From: an uncultured Oscillospiraceae bacterium
GTDB lineage: Bacteria > Bacillota > Clostridia > Oscillospirales > Acutalibacteraceae
Direction: 5' to 3'
Length of the DNA: 22,213 bases
Assembly (NCBI GenBank): GCA_902489595.1
Contig: CABUAS010000023.1
Coordinates: 1 to 22,213 of the forward strand
Position numbers and translations under genes: made by a program. Each line of letters starts with the position of its first letter. Position 1 is the first letter of the stretch. Positions 16,801 to 22,213 of this stretch are shown here, piece by piece. Below the pieces are notes generated by a model. That model did not search any database, was not told where the DNA came from, and was given only the letters and a program-made list of their open reading frames with translations.

Positions 16801-19577
16801 GCAGAGAGAACATGACCTGCAACAGGGTTAGATGTTACATAAAGTCTGTCTGTCTGTGTAAAGATTTCGTGAGTATCAACATCTTCAAGTGTAGTTTTGA
16901 TATCTACATATTCACCTTTCTGAGGTTTAACATAATCAGCTGTGTTTGCTACATCAAGATTGCCGCTGAGAAGATATTCATTTTTATCAGAATCATATGA
17001 GAAATTCAAAGGCTGTGCAGATTCATTACTGTCAATTTTAACAGCAGATACAGAATTTACCTGGAAATGTTTGCTGAGGTCATCAGCAGTACCGTCGCCA
17101 TCATAGTCTGCACTACGGAAACGGAAATATGTTGATTTTTCACCATCATAAGTTCCGTCTGCAATTCTGTTACCAACATAGGTAAAGTCCATATCAGGTG
17201 AATTTGCAGTACCATGTGTATAAATTACAGGGTCATATTCAATAACACCAAGAATTTCATTGCTGAAATCCATAAATGTAAAGTTATAAGTATCTTCGCC
17301 GAGAGGCAATGTAAATGAACCTGCATTATCTGCCTGAACGGTCATATAATAACCTGCGTCTACAACTGATGTATTAACTTTACATGAGTGTGAATAAGTA
17401 TTGGTAGTTGAAGTTGACGGATAAAGGAAATAATAATTGCCGCCTACATTACAACCGATAATATACTGACCGCCGTCTTTCAATTCATCTATCGAATTAA
17501 TACGAACAAAGCCTTTAAGTAAAGAATCTTCCTGACCTGTTTCATTAGCAGTAGTGGGTCTGTATACTTCAAAAAGACATCCGTCTTTATCGCTGTCACC
17601 TGTAGAGCCGTCTCCGCCGTAAGCAGTCGACTGGTCATACTGAAGGTATTTACCTTTACTTGTATTTCGGTGGAAGTAAAGTGCTTCTGAGTTATTATCA
17701 ATAAACCTGAACAAGCCGTTTTCACATTCAACGGTTACAGATTCACGCTTAACAGCTGACGGAAGACCGGGGCTTACAACAGTCATATAAACGCCCATTG
17801 AACCAAGAGTCCACTGACCGTTTACTTCTCTTGTGAAAGTAAATGCTGCATCTGAAAGAGGAATTGATACACCCGTAAACTCTTCAGAGTCGCCAAGGTT
17901 TGCGTTAACAGACTTTCTCTGAGTATAAGAAATATGAGCATATTCGTTTAAAGTTACATCACTCTTATCTTTAACAAGATAGTTTGATGTTGAACCTGTC
18001 GGAAGTGTATAATTGTATGTTGTAGGACCGTTAGGAATTCTAAGACCTGTAATCTTATTAACTTCAGGAAGAATTGAGAATCTGATATTTGCTGCCTCAT
18101 TCTCATAAAGAAGTGCAAGAGAACCATCTTTAAGTTCTGTTAAACAACTATAAGCATAAAAACTTGTGTTTACAGTATAGATAATCTGCTTATCGTTTGC
18201 TTTCTTATTTGAATCAAGATTTACGATTGTATGATTTTCATCGTCATCAATAAGAAGCGTATAAACTACACCATTTGATCTTGAACCGCGCGGAGTTGAA
18301 AGCAGAATTGCATCATAATAATTACCGTTATACTGGAGTTGCTTTGAATACTTGATAGCAGAAAGCTGACAGCCGGAATCACTACCGGTATCGACTGTAG
18401 CAGGAGTTCCGTTCGTATAAAGATAGCCGTCTTTATATTTCTGCCATTCATATGATGAACCATTCCATTTAGCGTCGCAATAAGTCATACGCTTCCAACC
18501 GTTTCTTACAAAACAGCGGATTGTATCTTTATCAAGCTGAACAAGTGCATTTTCACTTGACCAGTTACCGCTGATTACACCGTCTATTTTCGGAAAATTG
18601 GGTGCACGATGCCAAGTCTGACCTTCATTATCAGTATAAATAAATGATGAACGCTGTGAGTTATTAGATCCATCCCATGAATATGTAGAAAATATAATTC
18701 TGCCATGATCGGCATCATAAATACCACGGCCGGGACCTACGCCCAAAAAAGCCTCGTCAGAAACCTTAGCGGGAACAGGAATAAAATCAGACCACGTTTC
18801 ACCTTCATCGGTTGATTTTCTGAACAGAAGGAAATTAACCTTGGCAGTCTGGAATTCACCGTCACTGTAGAAAAGGTTGCTGCCTGTTTTAGTTGTTCCG
18901 TTATAAATATAATAATCGTGGTCAACATAATAGCCTGTTTCAGTACCGTCATTATTCATAATCGGTGCTCTGCCTGCGGCACCTGCAGCATTAAAATCAC
19001 CTACATAATAATTATAACTGCCGCTCTGACCGTTTTTAAACAGTTTAACACGCTGAACGCCGTTAATCTCAGCAAATGCAGTATCGCCGCTTTTCACCTG
19101 GTTGTTTGCACTGCTGGCATTAAGTGCATAACCTGCGGGGAAAAATACTGTAAGCAAATAAACATTAGTACCATCGGTAACCAACTCCTGGTCACATGTA
19201 CTTGTTGACGCCTTATTGAAAGTGTTGCCGTTATCGCCATAATAATTGACATATGAATATTTCCAAGTATTACCGCCATCAGTTGAACGGGAAACAACAG
19301 TATCGTTACCGCCGCCGTCCATACCTGCACCCCAACGTGCTTCAGCCGCAGTAACAATAGTACCGCTGTCAAGCGTAACCATAGAAGGGATACGGAAATT
19401 ACTCGAACGCGTTGTGCCGTCACCAACGCCATTGATATATGGCTGATGCTCTGTTATACCGTCAGCCGGTCTTACACCTGACTGATCATTTGCAAAAGCC
19501 ATAATCGGAGCACTTGTTACAAGCATAAGAATAGCCATAAACAAAGCCAGACTTCGTTTGAAACTTGATTTTTTCAT
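13881..19577 (-). CDS. Large secreted exo-alpha-sialidase (GH33), 1,898 aa
   Basis: Cleaves terminal sialic acid from glycans outside the cell. ATG 19577 is chosen because AGGAGG lies 7 nt upstream and a clear signal peptide follows (KK, then a hydrophobic core 9-24, cut near AFA-ND at 29-30); an open frame to 19604 adds only nine residues without a site. The catalytic six-blade propeller spans about 45-505. It shows FRIP (R62), candidate acid Asp87, Asp boxes at 98-105, 255-262 and a degenerate one at 315-322, FLGVGPGRGI (277-286), Glu342, R430, FYAYS (Tyr474/476) and YE (Glu492). The spacing resembles NanI/NanA-type enzymes. Residues about 510-1898 are beta-rich segments, a helical FIVAR-like stretch (about 1300-1500) and more beta domains that I cannot name. 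No dockerin, LPXTG, SLH or lectin-like CBM40 is visible. The 44-aa peptide gene follows 14 nt later. Confidence 0.93.
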   Translation of the reverse strand: MKKSSFKRSLALFMAILMLVTSAPIMAFANDQSGVRPADGITEHQPYINGVGDGTTRSSNFRIPSMVTLDSGTIVTAAEARWGAGMDGGGNDTVVSRSTDGGNTWKYSYVNYYGDNGNTFNKASTSTCDQELVTDGTNVYLLTVFFPAGYALNASSANNQVKSGDTAFAEINGVQRVKLFKNGQSGSYNYYVGDFNAAGAAGRAPIMNNDGTETGYYVDHDYYIYNGTTKTGSNLFYSDGEFQTAKVNFLLFRKSTDEGETWSDFIPVPAKVSDEAFLGVGPGRGIYDADHGRIIFSTYSWDGSNNSQRSSFIYTDNEGQTWHRAPNFPKIDGVISGNWSSENALVQLDKDTIRCFVRNGWKRMTYCDAKWNGSSYEWQKYKDGYLYTNGTPATVDTGSDSGCQLSAIKYSKQLQYNGNYYDAILLSTPRGSRSNGVVYTLLIDDDENHTIVNLDSNKKANDKQIIYTVNTSFYAYSCLTELKDGSLALLYENEAANIRFSILPEVNKITGLRIPNGPTTYNYTLPTGSTSNYLVKDKSDVTLNEYAHISYTQRKSVNANLGDSEEFTGVSIPLSDAAFTFTREVNGQWTLGSMGVYMTVVSPGLPSAVKRESVTVECENGLFRFIDNNSEALYFHRNTSKGKYLQYDQSTAYGGDGSTGDSDKDGCLFEVYRPTTANETGQEDSLLKGFVRINSIDELKDGGQYIIGCNVGGNYYFLYPSTSTTNTYSHSCKVNTSVVDAGYYMTVQADNAGSFTLPLGEDTYNFTFMDFSNEILGVIEYDPVIYTHGTANSPDMDFTYVGNRIADGTYDGEKSTYFRFRSADYDGDGTADDLSKHFQVNSVSAVKIDSNESAQPLNFSYDSDKNEYLLSGNLDVANTADYVKPQKGEYVDIKTTLEDVDTHEIFTQTDRLYVTSNPVAGHVLSAIPYHYTSWFKDYRWPFATYIIAPGSIGDTRDKQNSNTYTYALTNAKHIFNPAKYSDMTLHYGSGDIIYSEQSNDNIKYAGYVGVNTLKKDGSGQNKGEREVRVVDDSFDPSSTDVNYLNGYKIGTYYLDVSSPAAKNMGINGLTKNSDNSYSFNVEFQRKTINYNFSQESSNDIQIEITGNYSGNRSAFDSKYGNGDRSLIIKTSGDGNINTKTYAQVFGASGSTYYIRQNGNPVNSDASTTADCTTVANIQGNTAYSLRGALRYHETRNIEKGHAWNDILFPFEIKYCDKSAERNVYENSIKNVLRSTEYTATTWEKYMNNAITYQEYLNNYVIQTKDQYTTETNKSIDATNENFPLKDGETIDIPESYSTIQKRADFSELLTQIDDKQAILDNGLMISNDTYYTPSSFVKLDSDIQEKQAYYDGKGVDTTGQGRNPDKVRADLAGWEIGPYSQKKTALQNEIDNQADDLKSKSVSIAADDSVYVAAKEEYSRIDKTAYTDGGTKIDEAFAAGDSKIYVNPAQKYPDVAYFKNYDRDMVDVTVQQESEEKIIDSAITEALTQMTVATEKANVKQYKVTINANGAAQTVEGVTGLHNYGEIVYIDFSPYFDAETQNIECVVTSYRENEKGEIVPTRTTANLSYYADKNYIVPILIQNDIEFTVTATDKAVKQVTVVDYYGTVIGTLTGDTVTVSGDTITDASGNTVKAKNSPRYEFAGWSVPDGTVTVTEGMVITQCGKMIANGCEITAIGGKVNTQNIFNSSGLNLKLSITADNPNVIWTRTVNGKETLASYESNFVNFSSGVDVLYKAYNSVDSLPSDLKALAQRNTPAINAVGYTANGKFTMSVDYSAPITTVKDNDGNDTGKPVVNVLDAGIIFTTTNPENLYKGGEGTVTYAAPRISHWSTTDGMLNNSGTFTMSKSKNIDGAYMRAYVSYTLPYGKDTTLPYVAYSDTIYKCEMQADGSYKVTAVN

Positions 19578-19606
19578 ATAAATCCTCCTGTTTATTCTCT
19601 GCATTC

Positions 19607-19649
19607 ACTACAAATTGTGACGACAAATATTTACTGACTACATATTGTG
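19607..19649. repeat. Two near-identical 13-mers in the sialidase leader
   Basis: ACTACAAATTGTG (19607-19619) and ACTACATATTGTG (19637-19649) match at 12 of 13 positions. Their starts are 30 bp apart, close to three helical turns. A weaker relative, ACGACAAATATT, lies between them (19620-19631). They lie about 30-72 nt ahead of the start codon, downstream of the promoter, where a bound repressor or an RNA-level factor could act. Confidence 0.5.
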
Positions 19650-19677
19650 CCGTTTCCTTTGTAATTCAACAGAGTGA

Positions 19678-19710
19678 GATAGGTTAAATTTGCTTATTTA
19701 CACACCTATC
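19678..19710 (-). promoter_or_regulatory. Hairpin near the 5' end of the sialidase mRNA leader
   Basis: GATAGGTTAAAT (19678-19689) pairs with ATTTA (19696-19700) and ACCTATC (19704-19710). This makes 12 pairs with a 3-nt bulge and a 6-nt loop. It would start about 10 nt after the predicted transcription start. No T run follows on the minus strand, so it is not a terminator. An mRNA-stabilising or regulatory stem is inferred. Confidence 0.45.
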
Positions 19711-19727
19711 CATTAATTTACATAGTA

Positions 19728-19756
19728 ATTATAATATTGAGGTATTCATTTGTCAA
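19728..19756 (-). promoter_or_regulatory. Consensus sigma-A promoter of the sialidase unit
   Basis: On the minus strand, TTGACA (19756-19751) is followed by a 17-bp spacer and TATAAT (19733-19728). Both hexamers match consensus exactly. Predicted start near 19721 gives a leader of about 144 nt. Confidence 0.85.
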
Positions 19757-19766
19757 GTAAGTTTAT

Positions 19767-19786
19767 GAATAATTTGTAAATTATTC
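19767..19786. promoter_or_regulatory. Perfect dyad upstream of the sialidase promoter (candidate operator)
   Basis: GAATAATTT (19767-19775) and AAATTATTC (19778-19786) form a perfect 9-bp inverted repeat with a 2-bp gap. It lies 11 bp upstream of the -35 box, about -46 to -65 from the predicted start, where an activator would bind. AT richness raises the chance level, so this is tentative. Confidence 0.4.
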
Positions 19787-19858
19787 TTTGCTGTTGACAT
19801 ATTTTTGATTTATGTAAACAAATAGTACATATTGGACTATTATATTGTGTTATAATTA

Positions 19859-20060
19859 CGGGTCGATGAGGGCATCGACCCATACGGGTTAACAGCAAAT
19901 CGGAAAATTTGAGTTTTGCGGTGCGTCGGGGACGCCGCACCCTACGGATGGCGTTTCTTGATTTTACGGTGCGTCGGGGACGCTTTACGAGCGCCGTCCC
20001 CTTTTGTCGCCTATGGCGACATTTCCTCCACACCGTGGGGGAATCTTCCGCACCCTACGG
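19859..20060. repeat. GC-rich cluster of hairpins and direct repeats (intergenic repeat / MITE-like)
   Basis: This gene-free stretch is far richer in G and C than its surroundings. It holds a 9-bp hairpin with a 4-nt loop (19860-19868 with 19873-19881) and GCGTC/GACGC (19923-19927 with 19931-19935). It also has GGGGACG/CGTCCCC (19976-19982 with 19995-20001), TGTCGCC/GGCGACA (20005-20011 with 20015-20021) and a 9-bp stem with one wobble position (20023-20031 with 20035-20043). The 17-mer cggtgcgtcggggacgc occurs at 19919 and again at 19967, and the 12-mer cgcaccctacgg at 19936 and 20049. It ends 3 bp from the stop codon of the WYL regulator. I see no transposase. It may also terminate transcription from the regulator gene. 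Confidence 0.7.
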
Positions 20061-20063
20061 GTG

Positions 20064-21062
20064 TTACATCAGCGTTTTATAGTTACTGAGGACAGAGTAG
20101 GCTTTGCATTTGATTTTATCTATCATATGCTGCGGAGAGATGACTTTCATTCTGTCACCATACTGCATTATCCAGCTTACAAAGCCGTCACTGACAGCCG
20201 CCTGAATTTTTGTTTCAAAATGATTTTCGTCTACGGCTGAAAGCGGAATGTTTGAGCCAAACCTGTCCATCATTTCCTCCCGCAGTTCAAGGTGGCAGAC
20301 GAGCGTGATTTCCTCTGTTTTGCCGCTGAACATATTAAACATTTTCGAGGCATAATCGGCTGTATCAAACACATAATCATACTCGCTGACTTCTTTGAAA
20401 GGACGAATAGGTTCTTTAAGAATGTCAAGTTTGCGAATCCTGTCAACACGCAGGTTCATAAGATTATCATACTTACTTTTGTTGCAGACGAGATAGTAAT
20501 GCCCGTCTTTCCAAATAAGCGCGTAAGGTGAAACGGTAAAAATACGGTTTGTGTAGGACTTTTTCGTTTCTTTATCAATATTTCTGCGCCTGTAGGTAAA
20601 ACGAACCTGTTTTCGCCTGCTGATGGCATCATAAAGATTATCTATCAAATAATAAATTTCCTCATTATCACATTTGTTTTTATTTTCACAGTAAACCTGG
20701 GAAATCAATTTATCAGCCTGATGTGACGACACGAGGCTTTCAAGTTTTTCGGTAAGAGATTTTGTTTTGACAGGAGTGATAAAACCTGCGGAATTTACTG
20801 CATCAATGAGCAGCCTTACCTCGGGAATCTGAAAACGGCGTGAGGACATATAGTAGCCTTTTTTCGGCAATGTTGTGTGTTCTATCTGGCAGCCGATTTC
20901 GTTCAATGCTTTTATATCGGCATATATGCTTTTACGTTCGCAGGTAACGCCTTTCTCTGCAAGAAGGCTGATTAAATCGGTAGTTGACAGCGGATTGTCT
21001 TCATCTGACATTTCTTCAAGCACTTTATAAATCAATAATGTTTTTAATTTGGAATTTTGCAC
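20064..21062 (-). CDS. WYL-domain transcriptional regulator (YafY type)
   Basis: A DNA-binding regulator with a ligand-sensing WYL domain. 332 aa from GTG 21062, which has AGAGGTGA about 4 nt upstream; an in-frame TTG at 21080 would add six residues but lacks a comparable site. Parts: winged helix-turn-helix about 5-72 (STTDLISLLAEKGVTCERKSIYADIKALNEIG), WYL core about 140-215 (QVRFTYRRR, then VSPYALIWKDGHYYLVC and LRVDRIRKL), and a WCX C-terminal extension about 230-325. The gene follows the penicillin-binding protein gene by 24 bp, probably in one transcript, and is the nearest regulator to the sialidase unit. Its ligand and targets cannot be read from sequence. Confidence 0.9.
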   Translation of the reverse strand: MQNSKLKTLLIYKVLEEMSDEDNPLSTTDLISLLAEKGVTCERKSIYADIKALNEIGCQIEHTTLPKKGYYMSSRRFQIPEVRLLIDAVNSAGFITPVKTKSLTEKLESLVSSHQADKLISQVYCENKNKCDNEEIYYLIDNLYDAISRRKQVRFTYRRRNIDKETKKSYTNRIFTVSPYALIWKDGHYYLVCNKSKYDNLMNLRVDRIRKLDILKEPIRPFKEVSEYDYVFDTADYASKMFNMFSGKTEEITLVCHLELREEMMDRFGSNIPLSAVDENHFETKIQAAVSDGFVSWIMQYGDRMKVISPQHMIDKIKCKAYSVLSNYKTLM

Positions 21063-21086
21063 AGAATCACCTCTGCACAAATTTTA

Positions 21087-22213
21087 TCACACCGAGCCGA
21101 TATTTTCAACTATCGTTCTGAAAATCGGGCAGCAGTCCCCCGCTCCGCTTGTGCCGTTTTCTGTCATAACAACTATTGCATATTTTGGATTTTTATAAGG
21201 ATAAAAGCCTGCAAACCACGTATTGCAGATTTCTTTACCGTCAATATACTGCCCTGTCTGAGCAGTTGAAGTTTTGCCTGCGGAGGAAAAGTTGTAATCG
21301 GCGTTTTTACCTGTACCGCTGCTTACTACAAAGCGCATATATTCTGATAATTTAAGGGCAGTTGAGGCATTCATAACACGCTTTCCCTGAGCAGGCTCAT
21401 TATAATATGCGCCGCCGTTTTCATCTGCACTGCCGAGAATAATATCAGGATTATTATAAACTCCGCCGTTTGCTATTGACGATATAACAGAGCAGAAATG
21501 AACGGGAGAATCTGTAAGAAGTCCCTGACCGAAACCGAGCAGTGCAAGCTCACCTTTTGATTTCAGGGCAATATCATCGGGAAAACTGCCTGCCTTGACG
21601 GTAATTTTGTCTTCAAGGTAAATATCTTTGGCGAAGTTGAAAGATTTTGCAGTTTCGGTTAATTTTTCAGCACCGAGTTTGAGGGCAAGATTTATAAAAT
21701 AACAGTTGCAGGAATTTGCAAGTGCCTCTTTCATATTCTGACTGCCGTGAGCAGTTTCCTTTTGGCAGGAATAAGTTGTATCGCCGACTGTGATACTGCC
21801 TTCACAGTTGAAATCTTCATAAATGCCGTTTTCAACAGCACAGGTGCAAACAACAAGTTTGAAAACGGACCCAACTGAATATGGCAAAATCCCTCTGTTG
21901 AGATAATCGCCGCCTTTACTGACGAGTGCAAGAATATTGCTGTTTTTCACATCCATAACGACGACTGCGCCTTTTTTCATCGACTTTGACGCATCGGCAG
22001 CTATCTTTTGAATATCACTGTTTAATGTTAAAATAACGCCCCTCTGAGGACAATATTCATCGTCAACTACCGTGCCGCTGTCACCGTCAAGCAGTCTGCC
22101 GAGGGCATCTACAGAAAAGTTTATCTTTTTACTGCCTATTTCATCATCGAAATTTGATTTGAGTGAATTTATGAAAACATCGTCGGTATTTGTGTCACCG
22201 ACTGTTTCAACAG
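21087..22213 (-). CDS. Class B penicillin-binding protein (transpeptidase), 5' end beyond window
   Basis: A D,D-transpeptidase that cross-links peptidoglycan outside the membrane. The frame is open to the right edge, so the N-terminal membrane anchor and most of the dimerisation domain are not visible; 374 residues remain. The visible part begins in the linker (VILTLNSDIQKIAADA) and continues into the transpeptidase domain with GAVVVMDVKNSNILALVS. The active-site motifs are SVFK (about 21869-21858), SCN (about 21713-21705) and KTS (about 21275-21267) in AGKTSTAQTG. The third motif is KTS, where KTG is more usual. The C-terminus TWFAGFYPYKNPKYAIVVM is typical of the PbpA / PBP2-like group. Which subgroup (PbpA, SpoVD or FtsI) is uncertain without the N-terminus. 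Confidence 0.9.
   Translation of the reverse strand, partial: VETVGDTNTDDVFINSLKSNFDDEIGSKKINFSVDALGRLLDGDSGTVVDDEYCPQRGVILTLNSDIQKIAADASKSMKKGAVVVMDVKNSNILALVSKGGDYLNRGILPYSVGSVFKLVVCTCAVENGIYEDFNCEGSITVGDTTYSCQKETAHGSQNMKEALANSCNCYFINLALKLGAEKLTETAKSFNFAKDIYLEDKITVKAGSFPDDIALKSKGELALLGFGQGLLTDSPVHFCSVISSIANGGVYNNPDIILGSADENGGAYYNEPAQGKRVMNASTALKLSEYMRFVVSSGTGKNADYNFSSAGKTSTAQTGQYIDGKEICNTWFAGFYPYKNPKYAIVVMTENGTSGAGDCCPIFRTIVENIGSV

Noticed and set aside
19794..19856. Plus-strand promoter (TTGACA at 19794, TATAAT at 19851)
   Set aside because: The boxes are not at workable spacing with each other or with other hexamers, and no plus-strand gene follows.
19746..20033. 95-codon minus-strand frame rich in Arg and Lys
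   Set aside because: It lies over the hairpin repeat cluster. The Arg-rich translation is what GC-rich repeats give by chance, and no start signal is visible.
19859..20060. CRISPR array
   Set aside because: Repeats are few, of unequal length and spacing, and mostly self-complementary. There are no regular spacers or cas genes.

Overview
The window looks like the chromosome of a low-GC, endospore-forming clostridium. An Oscillospiraceae/Ruminococcus-type gut anaerobe is my best guess. The evidence is AT-rich codon use, AGGAGG-type ribosome binding sites, SpoVM and SPOCS-domain sporulation genes, and the Firmicutes gene order from yicC/yloC to spoVM. Every gene I can support lies on the minus strand, so transcription runs from high to low coordinates. 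The genus is inference.

Region 1 (about 22213 to 20064): the C-terminal three quarters or so of a class B penicillin-binding protein, cut by the window edge, is followed closely by a WYL-domain transcriptional regulator. Region 2 (about 20063 to 19858): a short, unusually GC-rich gap packed with hairpins and direct repeats. It resembles a dispersed intergenic repeat, and a related fragment occurs at 13662-13684. Region 3 (19786 to 13697): an accessory transcription unit with a near-consensus promoter, an upstream perfect dyad, a leader of about 140 nt with a hairpin and a repeated 13-mer, a very large secreted sialidase (1,898 aa), and a 44-residue peptide gene 14 nt after the sialidase stop. 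A strong terminator closes the unit.

Region 4 (13607 to 385): a long housekeeping operon with its own promoter (TTGACC, 17 bp, TATAAT). The order is yicC, remA, gmk, rpoZ, priA, def, fmt, a YugP-type zinc peptidase, rsmB, rlmN, stp (prpC), prkC, rsgA, thiN, a 46-aa membrane protein gene, and spoVM. Most junctions overlap or are separated by only a few bases, which suggests translational coupling. The operon links nucleotide supply, replication restart, formyl-Met processing, rRNA modification, Ser/Thr phospho-signalling, ribosome assembly and thiamine diphosphate synthesis, and it ends in sporulation. Compared with Bacillus subtilis, coaBC (between rpoZ and priA) and rpe (between rsgA and thiN) are absent and the zinc peptidase is extra. 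A bidirectional hairpin terminator follows spoVM. Region 5 (321 to 1): the start of a SPOCS (DUF3794) domain protein, cut by the left edge.

The parts most worth a second look are the three tiny genes (spoVM, the 46-aa membrane protein, and the 44-aa peptide ending GELGG-QSLAVY), the sialidase with about 1,390 unexplained C-terminal residues and no visible cell-wall anchor, and the hairpin-rich repeat cluster.
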